Of a stretch of 53,335 nt of DNA, positions 36,643 to 45,270 are shown one piece after another. The translations under genes and the position numbers were made by a program. The notes under the pieces were generated by a model. The model saw only the letters and a program-made list of their open reading frames with translations. It made no database searches and was not told the DNA's origin. Source of the DNA: VGMD01 sp964552055 (lineage in GTDB: Bacteria; Chlamydiota; Chlamydiia; Chlamydiales; 2-12-FULL-49-11); assembly GCA_964552055.1 (NCBI GenBank), contig CAZKFL010000008.1, positions 1 to 53,335 on the forward strand, read 5' to 3'. The number at the start of each line of letters is the position of its first letter. Within the stretch, counting starts at the first letter, position 1.

Positions 36643-37749
36643 GTGAGTAATCCAACTTCGACATATGCCTGCACTACAAATGCTAATGGGCTTTGGCTCC
36701 TATTAAATGAGATATCGAATATGTCTGTTAATTCAACAGGAAATCCTTCACCTGTGCCGAATATAAATGTTAACGCTCTCTTAGCTTATATGAATAATTC
36801 TTCGGTAGAAGGAAAATTTTGTTCAAATGTCACGAATTTCCTAAATCAGAGTGGTCCTTATGTACCATATAATAATAATGATAACGTGCAGGAGGAATTG
36901 TCTTTATTGCTTCAAACAATGCCTACTATGTTTGCAAGTAAATCTGATTATGGAGTTTGGATTGCTCGTAATATTGCAACAAGTACAGTGCCATCCACGA
37001 ATCTTATTGGTGGTTTGTACTATCTTGTTATGCCAAAATTGCCAAATCCTAATTATGATCCTAGTCCTCAATGTTTTAAAAACGCTTGCTCTGATGGAAC
37101 TGTGGGGAACAATGTGCAGTCAGAAGTTGTTAGCCTTTTCAATAATCTCATGGCAGGTTCAGATTCACCGAAAGACATTAACGCATTTTTGAAATTTTTA
37201 CCTGGGAGCGATTTTACCGATGGGTACTTATATGCGCTCTGGTATTTCATCAATGAATATCAAACAGACAACTCTTCACCCGCTAGTTTAAAAAGCATAG
37301 TTACTCACATTTATTGCGAGATGTATGCTACTGATTCGACTAATTGCGGTCTTTATCACCATCCAATTCCTTGCACAAGCAGTAATGCTTGCTCAACTAC
37401 GGATGTAGATGGAATGTGTCAATTTTATGGAACATGTATTGCTCCAACTCCTCCGGCGTGTAATCCTGGAGAAACACAATGCACGTGTACAATTCCAAGT
37501 CAGTCTCCACCTGCTGGCGCAAATCTAGATGGATGTTGCCCGAGCGGTGCGCCGTGTAATCCTGGCGGCAGTGCTCTGAATGAAACCGCTTGTGCATGCT
37601 GTCTTTCTCCTATGACTGTCTCATGTGGAGGTACGTGTATGGATCCAGTAGATTGTAATCCTAGTCAAACTATTTGTTGTATGAGTACAACTTGGCCTAA
37701 ATCAGCAAATAGCTGTCCAATGGGACCTACTGATCAGCTTACATGCTAA
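36643..37749 (+). CDS. Cys-rich cluster protein 2
   Basis: Protein of 368 residues, starting at GTG 36643 with GGGAG 7 bases before. Residues 1-245 are helical and related to protein 1 (TDGYLYALWYFINEYQ, THIYCEMYATDS). The last 122 hold twenty Cys with CCPSGAPC, CACCLSP and TICCMS motifs of the kind repeated in protein 3. No signal peptide. It sits 21 bases after protein 1 and 38 bases before protein 3, so all three are probably one operon. It joins the helical domain of protein 1 to the Cys domain of protein 3. Confidence 0.78.
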   Translation: MSNPTSTYACTTNANGLWLLLNEISNMSVNSTGNPSPVPNINVNALLAYMNNSSVEGKFCSNVTNFLNQSGPYVPYNNNDNVQEELSLLLQTMPTMFASKSDYGVWIARNIATSTVPSTNLIGGLYYLVMPKLPNPNYDPSPQCFKNACSDGTVGNNVQSEVVSLFNNLMAGSDSPKDINAFLKFLPGSDFTDGYLYALWYFINEYQTDNSSPASLKSIVTHIYCEMYATDSTNCGLYHHPIPCTSSNACSTTDVDGMCQFYGTCIAPTPPACNPGETQCTCTIPSQSPPAGANLDGCCPSGAPCNPGGSALNETACACCLSPMTVSCGGTCMDPVDCNPSQTICCMSTTWPKSANSCPMGPTDQLTC

Positions 37750-37787
37750 TAGCAGAAAATATGTAATTAAAAAAGGATTGAGGAAAT

Positions 37788-39176
37788 ATGGAAAAAGATA
37801 AAAAAACTGAAGTTAGTTGTGGTAATCCACCTGCATCATGCGCTGGTAATACACCAGATGTTTGCGCAGGAATATGTTGTCCTTCAGGTTCTGTATGCGG
37901 CTGTAATGCATCAACTATTCCACCCACTCCATTTTGTTGTCCTAGCGGAGAAACTTCTTGCTCTTCAGCTGCTTTGTGCTGTCAAGCCCCCCAAACTTGC
38001 TCAACTGATGGTACTACATGCTGCACCAAATGTGGCTCTAACTGTTGCACGAGCAGTGAGACTTGCTCAACCGATGGTACAAATACCTGTCTTTGTGGTA
38101 CAGGTGCAACTGCAACTGTGTGCCCATCTGGAGAGACTTGCTCTGGTACTCCAGGTGCATGTATGTGCGGCACTAATTCTACCTGCGGCTCTGGTTTAAC
38201 TTGTAATGGTACAACATGCGTTGGTTGCGGAACTGGACCTGCATGTAATGAGACTACTCAAACATGTTGCGGTGGTGCCTGTTGCGACATTGCAAACTGT
38301 AACAATGGTAGTTGTATGCCTGATTGCGTAGCCGGTACTCCAACAGGCCCTGTAGCAACATGCGCATGCAAAAATGCAGAGGGTAATCTGATTTCAACTT
38401 GTCCTCCAACGAACTCTCCAACTTTGACGGAGTGCTTTAATGCTCCAACATATGGTGATGGAAATTGTTATAATCCTGACATGTGTTTTCCTGGGTTAAC
38501 TGCAAATATTTGCTGCGCTCCAAATAGTACTGGCGTAAGTGGTAATACATGCGTATTAAGTTGCGGCTCTATAAATTGTAACGATATATCCTATACATGT
38601 CTTAATGGTAAGTGTTGCCACGATTGCCCTGAGGGAACGACTCCTCAATGCTGTCCAGACGGACAATGCTATGTAGATAGTAATGGCGCTTCTCAATGTT
38701 GTGAAAGCACAAAAACATGCCTCATGCCAGGTTCAACTACGCAGGCGATATGCTGCCCGAATCCAACTGATACTTGTTATACAAATAATGGTACAGTCGG
38801 ATGTTGCTCATCTGGTCAGACTTGTACTCAAGGGACCCAAACTATATGTTGCGCAGAGAGTGGCGAAACTTGTTATGCGGATGCCAACGGCAATCCATAT
38901 TGTTGTGATCCTGCAAATTTATGCACAGATCCGGATGGTACCAAAATTTGTTGTCCTACAGGGCAGATATGCAATAATAGCCTTTGTTGCGATCCAAACG
39001 ACTGTAACGGGAATTGTTGTAATGAAGGTCAAGTATGTGCGAAAGATAGAGACGGAAATCGCTCAAGATGTTGCTCCCAAGGTTGTCCCCATGCATGTCT
39101 ACCTAATGGAAGCCAGTGTTGTAGTTGCGAGTGCTCTGGTAATAATGCACAGTGTGAGTGTTCCAATTGTAATTAG
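37788..39176 (+). CDS. Cys-rich cluster protein 3 (90 Cys, CC-repeat)
   Basis: Protein of 462 residues, 90 of them cysteine (about one in five). Many are in CC pairs at regular distance: CC-x(4-5)-C-x(7-11)-CC, repeated most regularly in the second half (CCPNPTDTC, CCSSGQTC, CCAESGETC, CCDPANLC, CCPTGQIC). This pattern resembles granulin-type folds, in which CC pairs make a stacked disulfide ladder. The N-terminus is MEKDKKTEVSCG, without a signal peptide. Good AAGGATTGAGGA before ATG 37788. Probably an extracellular or envelope structural protein, cross-linked when oxidised; chlamydial outer-membrane cysteine-rich proteins offer a functional parallel but not a sequence match. Confidence 0.85.
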   Translation: MEKDKKTEVSCGNPPASCAGNTPDVCAGICCPSGSVCGCNASTIPPTPFCCPSGETSCSSAALCCQAPQTCSTDGTTCCTKCGSNCCTSSETCSTDGTNTCLCGTGATATVCPSGETCSGTPGACMCGTNSTCGSGLTCNGTTCVGCGTGPACNETTQTCCGGACCDIANCNNGSCMPDCVAGTPTGPVATCACKNAEGNLISTCPPTNSPTLTECFNAPTYGDGNCYNPDMCFPGLTANICCAPNSTGVSGNTCVLSCGSINCNDISYTCLNGKCCHDCPEGTTPQCCPDGQCYVDSNGASQCCESTKTCLMPGSTTQAICCPNPTDTCYTNNGTVGCCSSGQTCTQGTQTICCAESGETCYADANGNPYCCDPANLCTDPDGTKICCPTGQICNNSLCCDPNDCNGNCCNEGQVCAKDRDGNRSRCCSQGCPHACLPNGSQCCSCECSGNNAQCECSNCN

Positions 39177-39246
39177 ATGATAATTTTTTGAAACATGAGT
39201 ATATAAAGAACAGTTAATGGAAGATTGGGAACTTGCTACAAAAAAT

Positions 39247-39294
39247 ACCCGGTGTCAGGCCTGACATTATACCCGGTGTCAGGCCTGACATTAT
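39247..39294. repeat. Two 24-bp tandem repeats with a TGTCAGGCCTGACA palindrome
   Basis: Copies 39247-39270 and 39271-39294 are identical. Each holds the perfect 14-base palindrome TGTCAGGCCTGACA (39253-39266, 39277-39290). The second copy overlaps the stop codon of the opposing cysteine desulfurase (39291-39293). Same family as 17046 and 23956. Confidence 0.9.
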
Positions 39295-40391
39295 GACATT
39301 TGATCTCTGCATAGGTCGGTAATGATTGCTACTGCGCGCTCAATTTCGGTTTTTGTGGTAAATCTGGAGAGGGAAAATCTAAGGGAGGAGAGGGCTCTTT
39401 CTTGGGGGTAGCCCATGCCGAGGAGGACGTGGGAGGGCTCCAAGGCGCCGGCTGAGCAGGCGGAGCCGAGTGAGGCGATGACGCCTTTTTGGTCGAGGTT
39501 CATGAGGAGGGTTTCGGCGTCAATTCCTTTGAAGTAGATGTTGCTAGTGTTGGGGAGTCTTGTGCCAAGGCCATTGACTTGAAACTTTGGAAATTTTTCA
39601 AAAAGGAGGGTTTCGAAATGATCTCGGAGCTCTTGCATTTTAGTAAATGAGGCGCTATCGATGAGCTCTATAGCTTTTGCAAGGCCTAATATTCCTGGAA
39701 GATTTTCGGTTCCGGCTCTCATACCGCGTTCTTGATGTCCACCGACAAGTAGTGGTGGGATTTTATATTTTTTTCGGATAATAGCAAGACCTATGCCTTT
39801 AGGGCCATGGAACTTGTGTCCTGAAAAGGAGATTGCGGATACGCCTTTTGGAATGGGAGTAAAGTTTGCTTTGCCAAGTAAGCCAACGCCATCGATAAGA
39901 AGAGGTGTATGATGTCTTTCACAAAGCTCTGCTACTTTATTGAGCTCTAACATCACGCCTGTTTCGGTATTAGCTCCGGAGAGCATAACAAAGGATACTT
40001 TTGTTTGAGTTAGCAGTTTTTCGATATCTAATATTTGGGGTGAGCCTTTCTCGTCAATTTTAAGGTAGGTCGTGTTATATTGTTTTAGGGCCTCAGTAAC
40101 ACATGCGTGATCAATTGCTGATCCAATAATTAGGCCGGGATTTCTTTTATAAAAACCGTGGATGAGCATTTGGTTGCTTTCTGTCCCGCCTGAGGTAAAG
40201 ATCACTTCTTCTGGCAAGACACCTAAATATTTTGCAATTTCTCTTCTGGCTGTGGAGATTTTGTCTCTTGCTTCTCTTCCATAAAATGTAATGCTGGAGG
40301 GGTTTCTAGGAATGCCGTCTAGGTCGTAAAGCATAGCTTCTACAACTTCAGGAAGAACTTTAGTTGTCGCGTTGTTGTCTAGGAAGATCAC
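39291..40391 (-). CDS. Cysteine desulfurase, NifS/IscS family
   Basis: PLP enzyme that takes sulfur from cysteine for Fe-S clusters; 366 residues. PLP-lysine in SFSGHKFHGPKG, substrate block IFTSGGTESNQ, catalytic Cys in SLGSACSAGALEPSHV, and RAGTENLPGILG. The usual DAVQ motif appears as DGVGLLGK, which may change PLP ring contacts. Chlamydia has a homolog next to a PP2C phosphatase as here. It starts 32 bases within the end of the PP2C gene. Its last 250 bases are G+C-rich and C-rich on the coding strand, ending in the tandem repeat. Confidence 0.9.
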   Translation of the reverse strand: MIFLDNNATTKVLPEVVEAMLYDLDGIPRNPSSITFYGREARDKISTARREIAKYLGVLPEEVIFTSGGTESNQMLIHGFYKRNPGLIIGSAIDHACVTEALKQYNTTYLKIDEKGSPQILDIEKLLTQTKVSFVMLSGANTETGVMLELNKVAELCERHHTPLLIDGVGLLGKANFTPIPKGVSAISFSGHKFHGPKGIGLAIIRKKYKIPPLLVGGHQERGMRAGTENLPGILGLAKAIELIDSASFTKMQELRDHFETLLFEKFPKFQVNGLGTRLPNTSNIYFKGIDAETLLMNLDQKGVIASLGSACSAGALEPSHVLLGMGYPQERALSSLRFSLSRFTTKTEIERAVAIITDLCRDQMS

Positions 40392-41157
40392 TAATTCGTA
40401 CCAAAAGCAGGGTTATATTATCATGTCCGCCGCTTTCTTTGGCCGTTTCAATTAGGTGGCTTGCCACTTGATTTAAATCGGTGTATTGCTTTAAGAGGGA
40501 TTCAATTAAGCCATCTGAGACTAGATCGTGGAGGCCATCTGTTGTAAGGAGGTAAACATCTCCTGGGAGGGCTTTTTCCGACTTGATCTCAGGTGTAACA
40601 AAAATTGAAGTTCCTATTGCTTTTGCGAGGACTTTCCTGGGAAAGGATACACCATTTCGTTTTTCTGCAAAAGCTTCGTTTTTTGAAAGAACTGTGTGAT
40701 CGTTTGTTAGGGGGGTGAGGGTGTGATTTCGAAACCTATAAATTCGACTATCGCCAACATGAGAATAGACAATGAATTCTTTAAAAAACAAAATGCTGCA
40801 AAGAGTGGTTCCCATTCCATAAAGACTTGGTTGTGAAGCGCCTAAATGATGAACCCAAAGATTTGTGTTTTCAATTACGGCTTCTACATGGGACTCTATT
40901 TCGTCTAGTTCGGTAGGATCATTTTTATTTAAAAACAAGTTTTGAATGCCCCTGCACATATACTCAACTGCTTTTGATGCGGCAATCTCACCTGCATTGT
41001 GTCCGCCCATGCCGTCAGCTAAAATAAAAAACTTTTCTTTAGGGAGTTCTCTAAAAACGTCTTCGTTATTCGACCTGATCAATCCAATATCAGATTTACC
41101 GAAACTCTCTATGTTAAAAAAATCACCCAACGTGCCTTCCAAATAATTTTTATACAT
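40360..41157 (-). CDS. PP2C-family protein phosphatase
   Basis: Metal-dependent Ser/Thr phosphatase, 265 residues from ATG 41157. Motifs: FILADGMGGHNAGEIAA, SHVGDSRIYRF, TTDGLHDLVSD and GGHDNITLLLV supply the metal-binding aspartates. The frame extends to GTG 41179-41181 but that would overlap the upstream gene further. It overlaps the CPBP gene by 8 bases and the desulfurase by 32. Likely counterpart of PknD in reversible protein phosphorylation; Chlamydia carries a homolog in the same place. Confidence 0.92.
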   Translation of the reverse strand: MYKNYLEGTLGDFFNIESFGKSDIGLIRSNNEDVFRELPKEKFFILADGMGGHNAGEIAASKAVEYMCRGIQNLFLNKNDPTELDEIESHVEAVIENTNLWVHHLGASQPSLYGMGTTLCSILFFKEFIVYSHVGDSRIYRFRNHTLTPLTNDHTVLSKNEAFAEKRNGVSFPRKVLAKAIGTSIFVTPEIKSEKALPGDVYLLTTDGLHDLVSDGLIESLLKQYTDLNQVASHLIETAKESGGHDNITLLLVRISDLPRQQRDN

Positions 41158-41959
41158 GTATAAAGATAATTCTAATAACACTAATAGAATTGAAAGTCAC
41201 GTGTAAAAGAATGGAAGTTGATAAAGATCTTGTTTTTTCGTAGGCAAAAGCTAGATAGGATCCTAAGGCAAATAGTGTTAAAAGAAGGGGGAAATTTTCT
41301 ATCGATTGAGAGGGAGAAAAATGGAAAAGGGTAAAAATTAGAGAGCTTGTAAATATTGCGTAGTAAGGGCCGATTTTCGTGCGAAGGTAGGAAAACAAGA
41401 TTCCGCGAAAGAGAAACTCTTCAAGAAGGGGAGCTACAATAAGAATAGAAAATAAAGCAACAATGGCAGTGGAGGGGTGAGCGAGCGACTCTTTTAGAAA
41501 TTTTACAGCGACTTGCTCCTTATTTGTAGGTGATGTAAATAGTGAGGTGAGTATTTCTGTAAGAGATGTGATTGCTGAAACAACAGGCAATGCCACAATA
41601 AAGGAAAAGAGACCAATTTCAGCGTCTTTCTTGAAGGGGGCAGTTCCTGGAAAATTTTTATCCTTCAGGGCTCGTAAAATTTGTTTCGGATTGCAAATAA
41701 GGCTGTAGATAAAACATAGCGTGGCTGTTACAAAAAATGCTGCAACTTGCGCAAAAATAGATCCATGAAAAATAGGCGCTAGAAGGAAATAGGAAGCTAT
41801 AAAGATGAAAAACAAGCTAAAGACGTCAGTTAGTGTGATGCTTGGTCCCTGAAAGTTTTTGAAGGGAAGCGAGTAGTACTTCTTTATATAGGCAATCCAA
41901 GTCATTACAAAAGCTGTGCTCAAAAAAAACGCAAATTGGCCTAAACTATCTAGCATCAT
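41150..41959 (-). CDS. CPBP-family intramembrane metalloprotease
   Basis: Membrane protein of 269 residues with about eight hydrophobic segments. Family motifs in order: LLEEFLFRG (EExxxR), IFTLFHFSP (FxxxH) and LLHVTFN (HxxxN), the glutamates and histidines of CAAX/Abi proteases. The substrate is unknown; such enzymes process membrane or lipidated peptides. The ATG at 41957-41959 overlaps the previous stop as ATGA; the frame's end overlaps the PP2C gene. Part of a five-gene leftward operon. Confidence 0.85.
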   Translation of the reverse strand: MMLDSLGQFAFFLSTAFVMTWIAYIKKYYSLPFKNFQGPSITLTDVFSLFFIFIASYFLLAPIFHGSIFAQVAAFFVTATLCFIYSLICNPKQILRALKDKNFPGTAPFKKDAEIGLFSFIVALPVVSAITSLTEILTSLFTSPTNKEQVAVKFLKESLAHPSTAIVALFSILIVAPLLEEFLFRGILFSYLRTKIGPYYAIFTSSLIFTLFHFSPSQSIENFPLLLTLFALGSYLAFAYEKTRSLSTSILLHVTFNSISVIRIIFIHV

Positions 41960-42585
41960 ATTTTCGAGAGTAAAATATATTCTTGGATTTGTTTAGTGAT
42001 TCTCTTCACCATTTGTGTGTGAGCCATTCCAAGAGGGGATAGGAAAAAAGCTGTTTTTCCAGGATTTTCACTGCTGTAATCAAGCATAATGGAAATATTG
42101 AATGTATCTTGAATGAGTTCTTGAAGGATTACTTTTGGTTCAGGCGACCGAATGTCGATTACGTGGACACGAAAAGCAATATCTAAAAAGTAGGATTGGG
42201 GGGGGATTCTTGATTTTTTTGGGGTTAGGTTATGTTCTACAAGTTCAATGAACACAATAAACTCTGAGGTGGAGGCATTTTCATAGAGCCATTTAATGTC
42301 TTCTAAGAGAGGATTGATTTCGGATAAATCGGTTAAATGTTTCCCAAGGACGGAAAAATCTTTTGTAAGAAAAAATTGTTTTGTTTCTAAAAACTTCTCT
42401 GAAATCACATCGGTAAATTCGGAAGAGAGGTCCCAAGGCAAATTTGTTGGCTTTGTTGCAATTACGGGGACAAGCGCAATCCTTGGTTTTGGCGCGCCAC
42501 TATCGTGGTATTTAAACTGGTTTGCAGAAAAATTTCTTTCAGCGCAGGAAGTTAAAATCAGAGCTAAAAAGAGTGCCTTCATCAT
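41956..42585 (-). CDS. Putative lipoprotein
   Basis: Protein of 209 residues. MMKALFLALILTSC has a lipobox with Cys at 14. The mature part begins AERNFSANQFKYHDSGAPKPRIALVPV. The region IALVPVIATKPTNLPWDLSSEFTDVI followed by ISEKFLETKQF resembles curli-assembly or LpoB-like outer-membrane lipoprotein folds, but I am not sure. Two ATGs (42585, 42582). It follows glgX by 20 bases and overlaps the CPBP start by four. Confidence 0.72.
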   Translation of the reverse strand: MMKALFLALILTSCAERNFSANQFKYHDSGAPKPRIALVPVIATKPTNLPWDLSSEFTDVISEKFLETKQFFLTKDFSVLGKHLTDLSEINPLLEDIKWLYENASTSEFIVFIELVEHNLTPKKSRIPPQSYFLDIAFRVHVIDIRSPEPKVILQELIQDTFNISIMLDYSSENPGKTAFFLSPLGMAHTQMVKRITKQIQEYILLSKI

Positions 42586-42605
42586 AAAGATTATGGTATC
42601 ATAGA

Positions 42606-44453
42606 TTATCGCCTAGAGGCAATGAGAAATGAATGGGCAGGAAGTGTGATGTGATTTTCTGCGTGCATCGGAGAGCTTGTACGAAGAAGAATTTTCCAGT
42701 AGGTTAATTCATGGGAAGTAAGGTGTAGTGGGGTATCTTTTGTGTTAAATGCAATTAGATAGGTGCCTTTTAAAACTAGAGCAATATTACGCTCCTGCAT
42801 GACAACGGTTTCTATTTCGGAATCTTGTAGGTACTCATTTGATTGATATAAAGGAAGTGATTTTCTTAAGTTAATTAATGACTGCACAAAAGGAAAAAGT
42901 TCTGATGTTTTTGTCCAATCAAAAAAGCTGAGCTCATCTTGGCAGTAAGTGTTGTTATTCCCATTGTTTGTGTGACCATATTCATCGCCCATTCGAATCA
43001 TTGGAATTCCAAATGCAAGAAGGTTTGCAAAGAGGAAGTTTTTCATTTGAAGCATTCTTAGGGCCAGTATTTTGGGATTTGTTGTAGGGCCTTCAACGCC
43101 ATAGTTATAAGAGCTATTGTCGTTTTCTCCATCCCGATTGTGCTCTCCGTTATTCAGGTTATGTTTATGATTGTAAGAGACAAGATCGTTTAGAGAAAAT
43201 CCGTCATGACAGGTTGCGTAATTTACACCTGTTGTAGGAGGATAGCCATCGGGGAAAATATATTTTGACCCAAGGAAGGAGTCTTTAAAAAATTGCTCTT
43301 GCATGGAGTCGCCCTTAATGAATCTACGCGTTGCAATTTTAAATGAGCCATTCCAAGCTGAAACACCCTTTATCCGAAAATTATTGAGTAAGTTGATGCC
43401 ATAACAATCCCAAGGTTCAAGAATCAGTTTGACCTTTGATAAAATAGGATCGCTTGTAAGTAGGTCAAAGAAAGGGGGGAATTCAAGAGGCGTTCCATAG
43501 GCACCTCTTGCAAAACAGCCGCCAAGATCAAACCTAAATCCATCTACATGAAACTCCTCTGCAAAGTAATGTAAGGAATCTAATATTAAATGAGAGCCTG
43601 CTAAGCTATTTGCTGCAATTGTGTTACCACACCCGCTAAAATTCGTGTGGGTTTTGTCTTTATTCAGAATGAAATACGACTCTTTATCAATTTTTTCTAA
43701 ATCGGAGTGGTAGCAAACATGATTATAGACAACATCTAGGATCACTTCGATCCCATTTCTATGAAATTCTCTGACCATTGTCTTAAATTCAGTTAATGGA
43801 GCAAGCCTATCGTTTGATGTAGCATATCTTTTTGTTGGGCAAAAAAAGTTTGTTGTCATGTAACCCCAAGAGTTCCAAAGTCTTTTGCCTGTAACGGGCT
43901 CTTTCTTGGAGTTTTGCCGCTCATCAAATTCATGAATTGGAAGAAGTTCAATCGCATTAAATCCTATTTTTTTAAGGTAGGGGATTTTGTCGATAAGGCC
44001 GAGATAGGTTCCTGGATGTGCAGACTCGCTTGATTTATGCATCGTAAAACCGCGGACATGAGCTTCGTAAACAATAAGGTCTTCTTTGGGGATATTCGGA
44101 CGGGTGACACCCTCCCAATCAAATGTATGGTCAAAAGTTAATTGACATTTTGGCTTTTCTTGCCAGATCCCCCAAGTATGAGGGGTTGAAAGCGCTTTTG
44201 CATAAGGATCTAAGACTAAATTGCCATCAACTTCATACATGTAGAGTGTTGATAAAGGAACAGGGTCAATCTCTGCAGTCCAAATCCCTGGCGCTCTTTT
44301 AGATAGGTTAATAATGTCAATTGGAACAGGTTTGTGAGGAGCAAAAAGATGAAGTTTTACGATTTTAGCAGAGTTTGAGAAGAGAGAAAAAATAAGTTTA
44401 TTATCTCTTAATGTAGCGCCAAAGGTATGAAATGTAGGGTTCTTAGTCGTCAT
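42606..44453 (-). CDS. glgX: Glycogen debranching enzyme (isoamylase-type)
   Basis: GH13 enzyme cutting alpha-1,6 branches of glycogen; 615 residues (Chlamydia GlgX about 660). N-terminal carbohydrate-binding domain (1-120, FHTFGATLRDNKLIFSLFS), then the catalytic barrel: VYNHVCYH, VDGFRFDLGGC with the nucleophile Asp, LILEPWDCYG with the acid Glu, and TCHDGFSLNDLVSY. Cytoplasmic glycogen use fits Chlamydiae, which store glycogen. Divergent from the Slc1-like gene as at the CT042/CT043 place; leads a five-gene leftward operon. Confidence 0.95.
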   Translation of the reverse strand: MTTKNPTFHTFGATLRDNKLIFSLFSNSAKIVKLHLFAPHKPVPIDIINLSKRAPGIWTAEIDPVPLSTLYMYEVDGNLVLDPYAKALSTPHTWGIWQEKPKCQLTFDHTFDWEGVTRPNIPKEDLIVYEAHVRGFTMHKSSESAHPGTYLGLIDKIPYLKKIGFNAIELLPIHEFDERQNSKKEPVTGKRLWNSWGYMTTNFFCPTKRYATSNDRLAPLTEFKTMVREFHRNGIEVILDVVYNHVCYHSDLEKIDKESYFILNKDKTHTNFSGCGNTIAANSLAGSHLILDSLHYFAEEFHVDGFRFDLGGCFARGAYGTPLEFPPFFDLLTSDPILSKVKLILEPWDCYGINLLNNFRIKGVSAWNGSFKIATRRFIKGDSMQEQFFKDSFLGSKYIFPDGYPPTTGVNYATCHDGFSLNDLVSYNHKHNLNNGEHNRDGENDNSSYNYGVEGPTTNPKILALRMLQMKNFLFANLLAFGIPMIRMGDEYGHTNNGNNNTYCQDELSFFDWTKTSELFPFVQSLINLRKSLPLYQSNEYLQDSEIETVVMQERNIALVLKGTYLIAFNTKDTPLHLTSHELTYWKILLRTSSPMHAENHITLPAHSFLIASRR

Positions 44454-44615
44454 ACAACTGGAGTCTAATCAATAAAAATGAAAAAGGATAGAAAAAAATT
44501 GCAATTTTTGATATGAATTACGCATTCTAAAGTTAAGAAAAACATCTCGATCTATAGTCACAACTTCTGTAGAATGGGATAACCGAAAAAGATTAATTGA
44601 TCAGGGGAGGACGAA

Positions 44616-45152
44616 ATGTCTCGCGAAAATGCAGAAGAGAACTTAAGAGAGTTTGGTAAAGAGTTGAATTTAGAGGGTTTAACGTTTGATGAGAATCATA
44701 CGTGTATATTAGGTATCGATAATACCTTCTCTCTACATTTAACATATGAGCCAAATTCAGACAGACTATACCTATATTCACCTATACTAGATGGACTTCC
44801 AGGAGATACAAAATCAAGACTTCTTCTTTATGAGACACTACTAGAAGGATCTATGCTTGGCGGCCAAATGGCTGGCGGCGGAGTTGGAGTAGCAACAAAA
44901 GAAGAGCTAATCCTAATGCATTGCGTCCTTGAGATGGCAAATGCTGACGCATCAGCTCTCCGTAGATTTGCACCGATTTTCGTAGAAGCTGTAGAAAAAT
45001 GGCGCGAAATTGCTACCAAGATTATTGAAGGCCGTTTCGATAAGGAGCGAGATGCTCCAAAACTTCCAACACCTGGTATGGCGGGTACAGGAAGACCGGG
45101 TGGTTCAGACTTCCAAAAACCACCAGGCGGCGACTCTTATATCAAAATCTAA
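44616..45152 (+). CDS. slc1: Type III secretion chaperone, Slc1-like
   Basis: CesT/SycE-type chaperone of 178 residues that holds early effectors before secretion. The N-terminal part (REFGKELNLEGLTFDENHTC, FSLHLTYEPNSDRLYLYSPI) and the helical middle (RLLLYETLLEGSMLGGQMAG, GVATKEELILMHCVLEM) match the CT043 (Slc1) family pattern. The C-terminal 20 residues are Gly/Pro-rich (PGMAGTGRPGGSDFQKPPGG), longer than usual. Strong AGGGGAGG before ATG 44616, a clear terminator after it. Same neighbour glgX as in Chlamydia. Confidence 0.85.
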   Translation: MSRENAEENLREFGKELNLEGLTFDENHTCILGIDNTFSLHLTYEPNSDRLYLYSPILDGLPGDTKSRLLLYETLLEGSMLGGQMAGGGVGVATKEELILMHCVLEMANADASALRRFAPIFVEAVEKWREIATKIIEGRFDKERDAPKLPTPGMAGTGRPGGSDFQKPPGGDSYIKI

Positions 45153-45192
45153 TTGATACTAAGATCTAACGCAACTTGTATAAATTCAAAAA

Positions 45193-45226
45193 GCGACTAA
45201 CCTGAATTGGTTGGTCGCCTTTTTTA
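45193..45226 (+). terminator. Rho-independent terminator of the Slc1-like gene
   Basis: Stem GCGACTAACC (45193-45202) pairs with GGTTGGTCGC (45209-45218), all ten pairs with one G-T, loop TGAATT, followed by C and six T. It lies 40 bases after the stop at 45152, making it the clearest terminator in the window. Confidence 0.9.
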
Positions 45227-45270
45227 TTAAAAATTCATAGTAGATTCAATTAATTTAAAGTACTACAATA

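Noticed and set aside
36851..37192. 113-codon frame in Cys-rich protein 2
   Set aside because: Out-of-frame shadow; no ribosome site.
37819..39180. Long alternative frames (37819-38199, 38683-39180) inside the Cys-rich gene
   Set aside because: They are shifted readings of the repeated TGT/TGC-rich sequence; the main frame has the ribosome site and the ordered repeats.
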